From ZC4RG17 sp036259475 (lineage in GTDB: Bacteria > Actinomycetota > Acidimicrobiia > Spongiisociales > ZC4RG35): 64,000 nt of DNA. Below the pieces are notes generated by a model. That model was not told the DNA's origin and did no database searches. It saw only the letters and a program-made list of their open reading frames with translations. Below, piece after piece: positions 51,205 to 59,141 of the stretch. The stretch spans positions 1-64,000 of the forward strand of contig DATABS010000059.1 in assembly GCA_036259475.1 (NCBI GenBank), in the 5' to 3' direction. The translations under genes were made by a program, and so were the position numbers. How positions within the stretch are numbered: the stretch's first letter is position 1; each line of letters opens with the position of its first letter.

Positions 51205-52188
51205 ATGCGAATAGACGCCTTCGCCCACGCTCTTCCCCCCGGATTCCGGGACGCGGTGTTGACTCGAGCGCCAGATGATCAGGACCTCGTCAACTGGCTG
51301 TCACTTCGGCGGCTCTTCGATATAGAGGAACGCGTCGCCCTCATGGATGCTCTCGGTATCGATGTGCAGATCGTAACCACCCCGTCACCGCCGCTGGAGG
51401 AGATGTTCGCGCCGGAAGTGGCTTGCCAGTTGGCCGAAGTCGCCAATCGGGAGATGGCGCGCCTGGTGGAGGCCTATCCCGATCGTCTCCGTGGAACTGC
51501 GACGATTCCGCTGGTGGATCCGAAATGGGCCGTAGGCGAGCTCCGGCGGGCCGTGAATGAGCTCGGACTTCTCGGACCCCTGATCTACACCCACGTCAAC
51601 GGAGGGCCACTGGATGGCGCCGAGCTGGAGCCGTTCTGGGACGAGGCCGAGAAGCTGGGGGTTCCGATCTGGCTGCATCCCGACCGGTCCCGCAACTCAC
51701 CCGACTACGTCGACGAGGACGGCTCCCGATATGGGTTGTTCCTAGTACTCGGCTGGCCTTACGAGACGTCGCTAGCCATGGCGCGGTTGGTCTTGAGTGG
51801 AGTGATCGCCCGCCATCCCGGCCTGGAAATCATCGTCCATCACGGAGGCGGCATGATTCCCTTCTTCCACCGGCGGATCGAGATGAACTACCAGCCCGGT
51901 CAGCGGCGAGTGCCCATGCCGAGCGACACCACAGTCGACGTCAAGCGCGACCTGCGTCGTTTCTATGTCGATTCGGTCCTTCAGGGCGCGACATCGGCGC
52001 TGGCCACATCCATCGATTTCTTCGGGGCAGATCGGGTCCTTTTCGCCACCGACATGCCGTTCGGTCCGGGCGACGGGCTAGAGTTCGCCCGAGCCTCACT
52101 CGAATCCGTCGAGCAACTCCCTCTGTCCCAACGCGAGGTAATCCTCGGTGAGAACGCAATCAAACTCCTTGGAATCGACCGGCCCTGA
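51205..52188 (+). CDS. amidohydrolase family protein (ACMSD-like, amidohydrolase 2)
   Basis: This 327-residue protein belongs to the group containing ACMSD and related decarboxylases. It has IDAFAHALP in place of the usual D-x-H-x-H (one His is Phe, as in many uncharacterised members), IWLHPDRSRN, EIIVHHGGGMIPFF and the Asp motif FATDMPFGPG. It hydrolyses or decarboxylates an aromatic or ring-cleavage acid in the family; the substrate here is unknown. AGGAA lies six bases upstream of the ATG. Its end overlaps the GntR gene, so the two are co-transcribed, divergent from the ABC ATPase. Confidence 0.83.
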   Translation: MRIDAFAHALPPGFRDAVLTRAPDDQDLVNWLSLRRLFDIEERVALMDALGIDVQIVTTPSPPLEEMFAPEVACQLAEVANREMARLVEAYPDRLRGTATIPLVDPKWAVGELRRAVNELGLLGPLIYTHVNGGPLDGAELEPFWDEAEKLGVPIWLHPDRSRNSPDYVDEDGSRYGLFLVLGWPYETSLAMARLVLSGVIARHPGLEIIVHHGGGMIPFFHRRIEMNYQPGQRRVPMPSDTTVDVKRDLRRFYVDSVLQGATSALATSIDFFGADRVLFATDMPFGPGDGLEFARASLESVEQLPLSQREVILGENAIKLLGIDRP

Positions 52189-52846
52189 ACAGCCGAGCTT
52201 GACGAGAATGACCGTCGCCCACCAGGTGGCGGCGGTCCTCCGTGATGAGATTCTTCGGGCCGAAGCACCGCCGGGAGCACGTCTGCGGCAAGAAGAGATA
52301 GCCGGCCGGTTGGGGGTCAGTACGACACCGGTTCGTGAGGCATTTCGCATCCTCGAGGCGGAGGGCTTGGTGCGTCTCGACCCGGGGAGAGGGGTGCTGG
52401 TATTCCGTCCATCCATCGAAGAAGTCCGTGAGACGTACGAGCTCAGGGAAGCTCTGGAGATGCTTGCAGTTCAGCATGTTGTGGAGAACCTGAACGACAA
52501 CCAAATCGAGCAATTGGAAGGAATTCTGGACGACCTGGAACAGACCTCGGATCACGACGAATGGATCCGGCTCAACAACCTGTATCACGACCAGATGTAC
52601 GCCTTCGCCTCACGTCCGAAGCTTTCCTCCATCATCGTCTCACTGCGCGATTCGATGGCCGGCTACATGCACAGCGCCATCCAGAGGGCGATCGAAACCG
52701 GGCGCGCTGCTCGAGAGCATCGGGCGATCCTGGAGGCATGTCGCAGCGGTGATGTCGAGGGGGCGAAGGAAGCGGTTCGGGTTCACATGCACCACACAGT
52801 CGAGTTGGCGCTCAGATTCTTAGAAGAGGACGGCTCAGAACTCTGA
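52148..52846 (+). CDS. GntR-family transcriptional regulator, FCD subfamily (second)
   Basis: This 232-residue regulator has a winged helix (HQVAAVLRDEILRAEAPPGA, GVSTTPVREAFRILEAEGL) and an FCD domain (ETYELREALEMLAVQHVVEN, later EHRAILEACRSGDVEGA). The GTG at 52148 overlaps the amidohydrolase gene; the ATG at 52208 (MTVAHQV) is another possible start and would shorten the protein by 20 residues. It sits within the ABC importer locus and probably controls the TATA-palindrome promoters at 51136 and 55764, sensing the imported compound or a product. Confidence 0.88.
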   Translation: MRTQSNSLESTGPEQPSLTRMTVAHQVAAVLRDEILRAEAPPGARLRQEEIAGRLGVSTTPVREAFRILEAEGLVRLDPGRGVLVFRPSIEEVRETYELREALEMLAVQHVVENLNDNQIEQLEGILDDLEQTSDHDEWIRLNNLYHDQMYAFASRPKLSSIIVSLRDSMAGYMHSAIQRAIETGRAAREHRAILEACRSGDVEGAKEAVRVHMHHTVELALRFLEEDGSEL

Positions 52847-52866
52847 AGGCAGCCGTGAACCGGACC

Positions 52867-53694
52867 TCAATCTGAGGTCGTCACCCGCCAAGCGAAGATC
52901 CTTCCCTCGGTCTTGCGGAAGACGTACTGGTCGACGAGGGTCATGATCACGGTGAACACCAGCGTCCAAGCCACGACTTTGTCGGGACGCAGCAGCTTGA
53001 AGAAGAACCCCAGCTGACCGCCGATGCCCTCCGATGTGGTGAGGGCCTCCACGATCAGCACGATCTTCCAGGAGAAGGCGAAGGCGAAGCGGTTGGCGGC
53101 AAAGATGGGCCCCGCTATCTGCGGAAGGAGCAGCTCCCTCATCCATGTCGGACGGCTCCACCGGTAGACCTTCGCCATCTCCTCCAAACCCGGATCGGTC
53201 GCCCGCACCCCTTGATGCACGATGTTCACGACGAACGGCGTCACGGCGACAACCAGCGCCACCAACCGGGACGACTCCTGGACACCGATCAGGAGAACCG
53301 AGAAGAGGATTATCACTGGACCCGGCAGGGCCAGTCCCACCATGACCCAGGGGGAGAGGAATGCCTCGGTCAGGCGCGAGCGTCCCATCCAGATCCCGAT
53401 GGCGACGCCCAGAAGTGTCGAGACGACCCACGCGATTGCCACACGGCGGAGGCTGATGGCGATATGGGAGAAGATGTCGCCACTGACGAAGGCATCGACG
53501 AAGGCAGTCACCACTTCCCAAGGGGAGGGGAGGAACGGCTCGAAGACGAAGGTAAGCGGCCACCAGACGGCGAGGGCGGCGATGATGAAAGCGAGGTAAG
53601 GGAGGAAGCGGGCGGCGAAGCCCTCCGCTTTCGGTGGTGCCGGAGCTTCGAATACTTCGGCTTCGGCGATGTCCCAGGTGCCGCGAACTGTCAT
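52867..53694 (-). CDS. ABC transporter permease, NitT/TauT type
   Basis: This 275-residue membrane protein has about six helices and the permease-ATPase contact loop VYRWSRPTWMRELLLPQIAGP (EAA motif region). The family includes SsuC and TauC. It follows the second permease gene by 44 bases in the same direction. Two different permeases with one ATPase suggest a heterodimeric channel. Confidence 0.88.
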   Translation of the reverse strand: MTVRGTWDIAEAEVFEAPAPPKAEGFAARFLPYLAFIIAALAVWWPLTFVFEPFLPSPWEVVTAFVDAFVSGDIFSHIAISLRRVAIAWVVSTLLGVAIGIWMGRSRLTEAFLSPWVMVGLALPGPVIILFSVLLIGVQESSRLVALVVAVTPFVVNIVHQGVRATDPGLEEMAKVYRWSRPTWMRELLLPQIAGPIFAANRFAFAFSWKIVLIVEALTTSEGIGGQLGFFFKLLRPDKVVAWTLVFTVIMTLVDQYVFRKTEGRIFAWRVTTSD

Positions 53695-53713
53695 CGCTCG
53701 ACTCCGCCGTTCG

Positions 53714-53732
53714 CTTCGCGGGACTTGCGAAG
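53714..53732 (-). other. intercistronic hairpin between permease genes
   Basis: CTTCGC and GCGAAG pair around loop GGGACTT in the 44-base gap between the permease genes. It may tune relative expression or RNA stability. Confidence 0.35.
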
Positions 53733-53738
53733 TGGCAT

Positions 53739-54551
53739 CTACGTTCCGCTCCTGGCATCACGCCACCTGAACACGCGGCGTTCCCATGGACGGAAGACGG
53801 CGAATTCGACGCCGAACACGACGATCAGGAAGAACACCACCCACACGACGAGGGTCTCCAGGGCAAAGAAGTCGTATGCCCGGTTGTACTCGGCGCCGAT
53901 CCCAACTTGTTGGGCTGAGAAGACCTCCGTGACCACCACGATCTTCCAACCCAGGGCATAGGCGTTGCGGAGGGCGGCGAAGAGGAAAGGGGCCATTTCC
54001 GGGATGGAAACGTGCCTGAGTCTCTCACGCCTGCTCAGCCGATACACCTTGGACATGTCGTCGAGGCGGCTGTCGAGAGACTCGAAGCCCTCGTGCAGGC
54101 TCACCACGACGAAGGGGAAGATGACGGCGGCGACCGAGACGTAAACGGAAACGTCGGTCAACCCGAAGACGGTCAGACAGAACAGGGCGAAGGCCAGGGA
54201 CGGGGTGGTGATCGTGACGTACACCGGGATGGTGAAGAAACGACGCCACCAGTTGCTCCCGCGCCCGGCCAGGGCCACCAGGAAGGCGAGGACGTAGCCC
54301 GCCGAGAGCCCGATCAACAGTCTCTGTAGCGAACGGAGGATGTTCTGGTAGGTGGCGGGCTCGGCGATGAGGTCGAGCCCTTCGGCCCATACCTCCTGCG
54401 GCGACGGTAAGAACCTGGTCAGTGGATGGACCACGAACCACAGCGCGAGCAGCATGGCGACGCCGACCGCCGGCAGGACATAAGGGGAGACGCGTTCGAC
54501 CCGGCGGGACTCGAGGCCTGTCTCGGTTGCGGTGTCCGCTAGTCCTGTCAT
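53739..54551 (-). CDS. ABC transporter permease, NitT/TauT type (second)
   Basis: This 270-residue permease has about six hydrophobic segments and the EAA-type loop MSKVYRLSRRERLRHVSIPE. It lies directly after the solute-binding protein gene, from which it is separated by a strong hairpin. The substrate is probably a small organic nitrogen or sulfur compound or heterocyclic precursor, as for related systems; this is inference. Confidence 0.88.
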   Translation of the reverse strand: MTGLADTATETGLESRRVERVSPYVLPAVGVAMLLALWFVVHPLTRFLPSPQEVWAEGLDLIAEPATYQNILRSLQRLLIGLSAGYVLAFLVALAGRGSNWWRRFFTIPVYVTITTPSLAFALFCLTVFGLTDVSVYVSVAAVIFPFVVVSLHEGFESLDSRLDDMSKVYRLSRRERLRHVSIPEMAPFLFAALRNAYALGWKIVVVTEVFSAQQVGIGAEYNRAYDFFALETLVVWVVFFLIVVFGVEFAVFRPWERRVFRWRDARSGT

Positions 54552-54564
54552 TCAGCCTCACGAG

Positions 54565-54597
54565 GGGGAGGAGGCCGGAGCGTCCAACCTCCTCCCC
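54565..54597 (-). terminator. strong hairpin between solute-binding and permease genes
   Basis: GGGGAGGAGG and CCTCCTCCCC form a perfect 10-bp stem with a 13-base loop in the 61-base gap. Without a T-tract it is more likely an attenuator that keeps permease levels below the binding protein, or an RNA stabiliser. Confidence 0.5.
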
Positions 54598-54612
54598 TGA
54601 GTGTACGGAGGG

Positions 54613-55728
54613 TCACTCTCCGACAGCCGTCACCACTCCACCGGGGTTCTCCTCGATCAGAACGTCCTGGTCCGCCGCCAGGTCCACCCAGGCCTCGGCC
54701 TGCTCCTGTACCTCGGGGCTCCAGTCGTTGGTGAAGAGTGGAATCCCATTGACCTGTTCTGCCACCAGGTCCAGCACGGCCTGATCGTCCTGGCCCAGCA
54801 GCGACGCGTAGGGCTCCTGGGTGATCCGGGTGGGATCTTCGAGGATCCAATCGATGGCGTCGTCCCACGAAGCCGTCACCGCCTGCGCCAGCTCGGGATT
54901 GTCGGCGAGCCAATCCTCGTAGGCAGCCATCTGCGACAGATGCGAGAAGGCGTTGCCCGGGATCTCGACGTCTACCAGCGGTCCGAACATGCAGCGGGCA
55001 CCGGCCTGGACCATGGCCCGGCTGCTGTGGGGGACGAAGTTGAAGATCGCTTCGACCTCGTCGTCCTGGAGCAGCTCGACCAGAGCGGGCGGACCGGTCT
55101 CGACGAGGGTGTACTCGTCGAGCAAGTTGAAGTCGAACAGCGACTGCAACACGATCGTGAAGCTGGTCGTGGTTCCCGAGTCGGCGCCGAAGTGGCCGAC
55201 GGGCTGTCCGATCAGATCCTCAGGCGTCTCGTAGGGCGCGTCCTCTTTGACGAGGATGCAGTTGTTGTTGTTGAGGATCGGATAGAAGACCGACACGTCG
55301 AGGCCCTCGGTTCGGGCGATCGCCGCGCCGATGGCGTCGAAGTCGAACGCCACGTCGGACTGCCGCTGGAGGAAGAACTGCCCGGACGCATCGGGGTCGT
55401 TGTAGAAGAACTCGCCCTGGTACCCGTTGGCTTCGTCGAAGCCATTCTCCTCCACGATCTGGGCGGCGACGCCGGTCAGACCACCGTTGAGGGCCGAAAT
55501 CCGCACAACGGGCACGTCGCCGTTTGCCGCCGTGGTTTCGGTCGGGGCTTCGGTGGTCCCTGTCGTCTCGTCGGGGGCTTCAGTGGTGCCCGTCGTCTCG
55601 GGCGGCGCCGCGGTGGTGGGAGTCTCCTCCGCCTCCGTCGTCGTAGTGCCGGCGTCGCCGGCACAGGCGCCGAGAACGAGAACAAGGACGGCCATCAGAC
55701 TCAGCCAAATTCGCTTGCGGTGTCTCAT
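54613..55728 (-). CDS. ABC transporter substrate-binding lipoprotein, NMT1/SsuA-like
   Basis: This 371-residue lipoprotein starts MRHRKRIWLSLMAVLVLV with lipobox LGAC. A low-complexity Thr/Glu/Ala/Pro linker follows, including repeats of ETTGTTEAP that stretch it from the membrane. The solute-binding domain (VVRISALNGGLTGVAAQIVE, GQPVGHFGADSGTTTSFTI) resembles the NMT1/THI5 group. I chose the ATG at 55728, after GGAAGGGAG; the GTG at 55776 lies within the operator. Many acidic residues are present. Confidence 0.87.
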   Translation of the reverse strand: MRHRKRIWLSLMAVLVLVLGACAGDAGTTTTEAEETPTTAAPPETTGTTEAPDETTGTTEAPTETTAANGDVPVVRISALNGGLTGVAAQIVEENGFDEANGYQGEFFYNDPDASGQFFLQRQSDVAFDFDAIGAAIARTEGLDVSVFYPILNNNNCILVKEDAPYETPEDLIGQPVGHFGADSGTTTSFTIVLQSLFDFNLLDEYTLVETGPPALVELLQDDEVEAIFNFVPHSSRAMVQAGARCMFGPLVDVEIPGNAFSHLSQMAAYEDWLADNPELAQAVTASWDDAIDWILEDPTRITQEPYASLLGQDDQAVLDLVAEQVNGIPLFTNDWSPEVQEQAEAWVDLAADQDVLIEENPGGVVTAVGE

Positions 55729-55763
55729 GGGAGCTCCCTTCCTGCTGGAGTCGAAGCGACTCT

Positions 55764-55776
55764 GTGTATTATGCAC
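55764..55776 (-). promoter_or_regulatory. TATA-type operator over the -10 of the binding-protein gene
   Basis: GTGTATTATGCAC is an inverted repeat with one mismatch. On the minus strand CATAAT (55773-55768) is the -10, so the start would be near 55761, 33 bases before the ATG. It resembles the site at 51136. Confidence 0.5.
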
Positions 55777-55856
55777 GAAGCGGTCGGACGGTGACGGGTG
55801 AAATGGCGGTTTTGCGTTTCAGGCGGCCGGTTTCCTGATCGGTTGAACCGGCGCGG

Positions 55857-56861
55857 CTATTCGGCAAACACGTCGAGCAGCCGCTGAGCTTGGTGTTTCG
55901 CCGCCGGCCGCAGCACGGCGATCTGCACGCCGACCTCGTGATAGCGGGCTACCTTCTCCTTCACCTCATCGGGCGTTCCTGAGGCGGTCATGCCTTCGAC
56001 GTAGCTGTCAGGAACAGCTTCGAGTAGCGCCTCCTTGCCTCCTCGTTCCCACGCCTCTTTGAACCGGGGAATGTCTTCTTCTTTGATGTAGGGCTCGCCG
56101 ACCCGCATCTTCGGCCCGGCGATGAATGGGAGCTGGATCGGATCGAACTTCGTCGCGACTTCCCAGCGAACCTGGTCGAGGGCGGCGGCGTGGTCGTCCT
56201 CGATCGAGCAATTGACTATCTGCGCCACGATGAAGTCATCCCAGTTGCGACCGGACTCATCTACGGACTGCTTGAGAATGGCCAGGGCGTTGGCCGAATA
56301 CTCCGGTGAGCACACGGCGTTGAGCATGACGCCGTCCCCGATCTTGCCCGCCAGACGCAGGCCCGTGGTGCTCGTGGCCGGGATGAGGAATGGGATGTTG
56401 TCGCGCACCGGCTTGAAACCGAGCTGGGCGTTTTCGAAGTCGACCACCTCGCCGTGATAGGACGCACTCTCGCCGCTCAGCACGAGGCGGATGGATTCGA
56501 CCCATTCGCGCAGGGTGGTCGGGGGGGAGATCGGCTCGAGACCGTACCGGCGGGCGTGGGTGTCGGTGCAGGCGCCGGGGGACAGGATCATGCGGCCTCC
56601 GCTGATCTCGTCGAGGGACGCGATCGTCTGAGCCATGACGAGCGGGTTGCGGATCCTTACCGTCTGGGTCGCTCCCAGCGTCATGTGCTGGGTGGACAGG
56701 GCGGCCGCCGTCAGGGCGGAGACGGAATCGCGGTTGAGTTCGATGGTTTCCGAGAAGAAGCCCATGACGAAGCCGCGCTCGTCCGCCCGTTTCATCCAGT
56801 CGGCGATCTCCCGAACGTCCATATTGGGGTCGTAACCGGTCGCGAAACCGACTCCTTGCAT
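55857..56861 (-). CDS. LLM-class flavin/F420-dependent oxidoreductase (second)
   Basis: This 334-residue TIM-barrel protein has family blocks ADERGFVMGFFSETIELNRD, LGATQTVRIRNPLVMAQTIA, GGRMILSPGA and NIPFLIPATSTTGLRLAGKI. It uses FMN or F420; the substrate is unknown. I chose the ATG at 56861, with GGAGAGG seven bases upstream; the GTG at 56888 would be within the operator box. It is divergent from a MarR regulator, which shares its promoter region and probably controls it. Confidence 0.86.
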   Translation of the reverse strand: MQGVGFATGYDPNMDVREIADWMKRADERGFVMGFFSETIELNRDSVSALTAAALSTQHMTLGATQTVRIRNPLVMAQTIASLDEISGGRMILSPGACTDTHARRYGLEPISPPTTLREWVESIRLVLSGESASYHGEVVDFENAQLGFKPVRDNIPFLIPATSTTGLRLAGKIGDGVMLNAVCSPEYSANALAILKQSVDESGRNWDDFIVAQIVNCSIEDDHAAALDQVRWEVATKFDPIQLPFIAGPKMRVGEPYIKEEDIPRFKEAWERGGKEALLEAVPDSYVEGMTASGTPDEVKEKVARYHEVGVQIAVLRPAAKHQAQRLLDVFAE

Positions 56862-56880
56862 GGCTACCTCTCCGTGACGA

Positions 56881-56898
56881 TGTATCAACGTTAAGATA
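56881..56898. promoter_or_regulatory. TNAAGATA (MarR-type) box between divergent genes
   Basis: TGTATCAACGTTAAGATA lies between the LLM gene and the MarR gene. The right half TTAAGATA is the same as at 40633; the left half is degenerate. A MarR protein next to its own divergent promoter usually binds there. Confidence 0.55.
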
Positions 56899-56931
56899 AC
56901 AGGACCCGTGGCGCCTGTCCTTTAGCATCCC

Positions 56932-57480
56932 GTGGTGGAGAAATCCGACTACGTCGAGCAACTGATCGCGCAATGGAATCGGCAGCGCCCCGAACTCGAC
57001 GTGGCGCCGATGGGTCTGATCGGCCGGATCTCTCGCATATCCCGACTCCTGGAGCGTCAGATCGAAGAGCTCTTCGCCGCCCACGGGTTGCAGGGCGGGC
57101 GGTTCGACGTTCTCGCTGCCTTGGTTCGCGCCGGAGAGCCGCATCGCCTCACTCCGACCCAGCTCTACAACTCGCTTCTCGTGTCGTCGGGAGCGATCAC
57201 CAACCGGATCGACCGCCTGGTGGACGACGGGCTCGTCACCCGAGGGTCGAACGCGAGTGACGGTCGCAGCCTGCCGGTGCAGTTGACCGAGGCCGGCCGC
57301 CAACGTCTCGACGCCGCCCTGATCGCCCACTTGGAGAACGAGGAGGAGCTGCTGGCGCCCCTCAATCGCCGCGAGCGCGAATTACTGGCTGAGATCCTGC
57401 GCAGATGGCTGATTGCGTTGGGAGACCAAGACCATCCGGCGGAATCATTGAGCGACGATTCCACCGTCCAGAGCCAATAG
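56932..57480 (+). CDS. MarR-family transcriptional regulator
   Basis: This 182-residue winged-helix protein has RLLERQIEELFAAHGL at the dimer helix, then the DNA-reading part LTPTQLYNSLLVSSGAITNR and the wing IDRLVDDGLVTRGSNASDGR. MarR proteins act as dimers, repress neighbouring genes and release DNA on binding phenolic or other small ligands. GTG codons at 56932 and 56935 are possible starts, with no clear ribosome site. It lies beside a TNAAGATA box that also occurs before the M20 unit and between hyuA and the SDR gene. It ends five bases from hyuB. Confidence 0.88.
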   Translation: MVEKSDYVEQLIAQWNRQRPELDVAPMGLIGRISRISRLLERQIEELFAAHGLQGGRFDVLAALVRAGEPHRLTPTQLYNSLLVSSGAITNRIDRLVDDGLVTRGSNASDGRSLPVQLTEAGRQRLDAALIAHLENEEELLAPLNRRERELLAEILRRWLIALGDQDHPAESLSDDSTVQSQ

Positions 57481-57485
57481 AAGCG

Positions 57486-59141
57486 TCAGTCGGCTCCAGC
57501 CCCATCCGGCGACACCTCTAATCCATAGTCGCTGGCGGCACGGGCCGGGGTGACCAGGCCTTCGGCGACGTCCTCGGCGACCGCGGCAGGATCTCTCTCC
57601 GCCGGGTCGAAGAAACCGCCTCCACCCGGGAGCTCGAGCACGAAGGTCGTGCCCTCGGGAAGTCGGTTGCTCAACTTGGGATTGCGGCTCTCGCCGATCG
57701 AAGTCTCAAACCCGCCTGGGGCCCCCGGGCGACCCCCGAGGTACCCCTCGGCGGGAAAACGCAATCGATCCGACAGGGATGAGACCACGAACGGTTCCCC
57801 GGTCCGCACCTCTACCTCGATCCTCTGACCCAGCCCTCCTCGATACTTGCCGGGTCCACCGGAATCGGGGCGGAGTTCCTTGTGACGGAACACGAGCGGC
57901 GACGTCGTCTCGGTGATTTCCACGGGAGCGGTGGCAATGCCACTGGGGAAGCTGGTGGTGGACGGCCCATCCTGGTTCGGCCGTGCCCCCATTCCCCCCG
58001 AGGCGAAAAACACGGTGACGAACCGATCGGGTCCCGCTCCCCGGGTTGTCGTCAGCCAGACGTTGCCGGCACCTTCGGCGATGACGCGGTCGGGAATGAC
58101 TTCGGCGAGAGCGCCCAGGACCGCATGAGGAAGGAAGTGGCCGACGATGTGGCGGGCGGCGACGGCGGCGGGAAATCGAGGGTTGAGAATGCTGCCTTCG
58201 GGGGCGGTGACGGTGACCGGCTTGAAGCTGCCGTCGTTGTGGGGCACTTCAGGGGAGATGGCGCACTTCAGGGCATAGGAGGTGTAGGCGGCGGTGTAGT
58301 TCAACACCACGTTCATGCCGCGGCTGACCTGCGGCGAGCTTCCCGAATAGTCGACGAGGATCTCATCGTCGGCGATGGTCACTGCGCAGGCGATCTCGAC
58401 GGGCTCGTCGATGCCGTCCGTGTGAATCACCTTGCGATAGGTTCCGTTGGGAACCTGACGGATGGCCTCGCGCGTAGCCGCCTCGGAGCGGCTGCGGATC
58501 TCATGGCTCAAACCTGCCAGGTCGTCGAGTTCGAACTCCTCCAGGTACTCGACCAAGCGGGTGGCGCCGACCTGGTTGCCCGCAACCTGAGCGTGCAGGT
58601 CGCCGACGACCTCTCGGGGAGCTCTGACGTTCGCCTTGATGATCTTGAGCAGTTCCTCGTTCGCCTCGCCCTGGTCGTAGAGCTTGGTGATGGGAATCGA
58701 GAGACCCTCTTCGAAGACCTCGTTGGCGTCGGCGGACAGTCCCCGGCCCCCAATGTCCACGGCATGACAGCAGTTGCCGAAGAAGCCGATCAGCTGAGGT
58801 CCGGTGAACACCGGCGTCACAACCGACAGATCGTTCAGCTGACCCGATGTCTGCCAGGGATCGTTGGTGATCAGCACGTCCCCCGGGCGTAGCGTTTCCT
58901 CGGGATACGCGGCGAGGAAGTGGTGCATCGACGTGGCCAGGGAGTTTATGTGTCCCGGGGTGCCGGTCACCGCCTGGGCGAGCATGCGGCCCTGAGCGTC
59001 GAACACTGCTGCCGACAGATCGCCAGACTCCCGGACGATGGGGGTGAACGACGTACGCTGCAGCGCCGCCGCCTGCTCGTTGGCGACGGTGATGAGGCGG
59101 GTCCACAGGATCTCGAGCGTGACCGGATCCATTTCAGCCAT
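57486..59141 (-). CDS. hyuB: hydantoinase B / oxoprolinase subunit B
   Basis: This 551-residue subunit of the HyuB family begins MDPVTLEILWTRLITVANEQ (the ATG at 59132 is an alternative start three codons later). It shows SAAVFDAQGRMLAQA, TNDPWQTSGQLNDL and GNCCHAVDIGG, typical of HyuB. With HyuA it forms an ATP-dependent enzyme that opens hydantoins, 5-oxoproline or related cyclic amides, or carboxylates ketones. It overlaps hyuA by eight bases. Confidence 0.9.
   Translation of the reverse strand: MAEMDPVTLEILWTRLITVANEQAAALQRTSFTPIVRESGDLSAAVFDAQGRMLAQAVTGTPGHINSLATSMHHFLAAYPEETLRPGDVLITNDPWQTSGQLNDLSVVTPVFTGPQLIGFFGNCCHAVDIGGRGLSADANEVFEEGLSIPITKLYDQGEANEELLKIIKANVRAPREVVGDLHAQVAGNQVGATRLVEYLEEFELDDLAGLSHEIRSRSEAATREAIRQVPNGTYRKVIHTDGIDEPVEIACAVTIADDEILVDYSGSSPQVSRGMNVVLNYTAAYTSYALKCAISPEVPHNDGSFKPVTVTAPEGSILNPRFPAAVAARHIVGHFLPHAVLGALAEVIPDRVIAEGAGNVWLTTTRGAGPDRFVTVFFASGGMGARPNQDGPSTTSFPSGIATAPVEITETTSPLVFRHKELRPDSGGPGKYRGGLGQRIEVEVRTGEPFVVSSLSDRLRFPAEGYLGGRPGAPGGFETSIGESRNPKLSNRLPEGTTFVLELPGGGGFFDPAERDPAAVAEDVAEGLVTPARAASDYGLEVSPDGAGAD

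Noticed and set aside
54843..54848. GGATCCAAT inside the ABC binding-protein gene, and other GGATCC copies inside coding regions
   Set aside because: They are within conserved coding sequence and not near promoters; chance occurrences of a 6-base word are expected.
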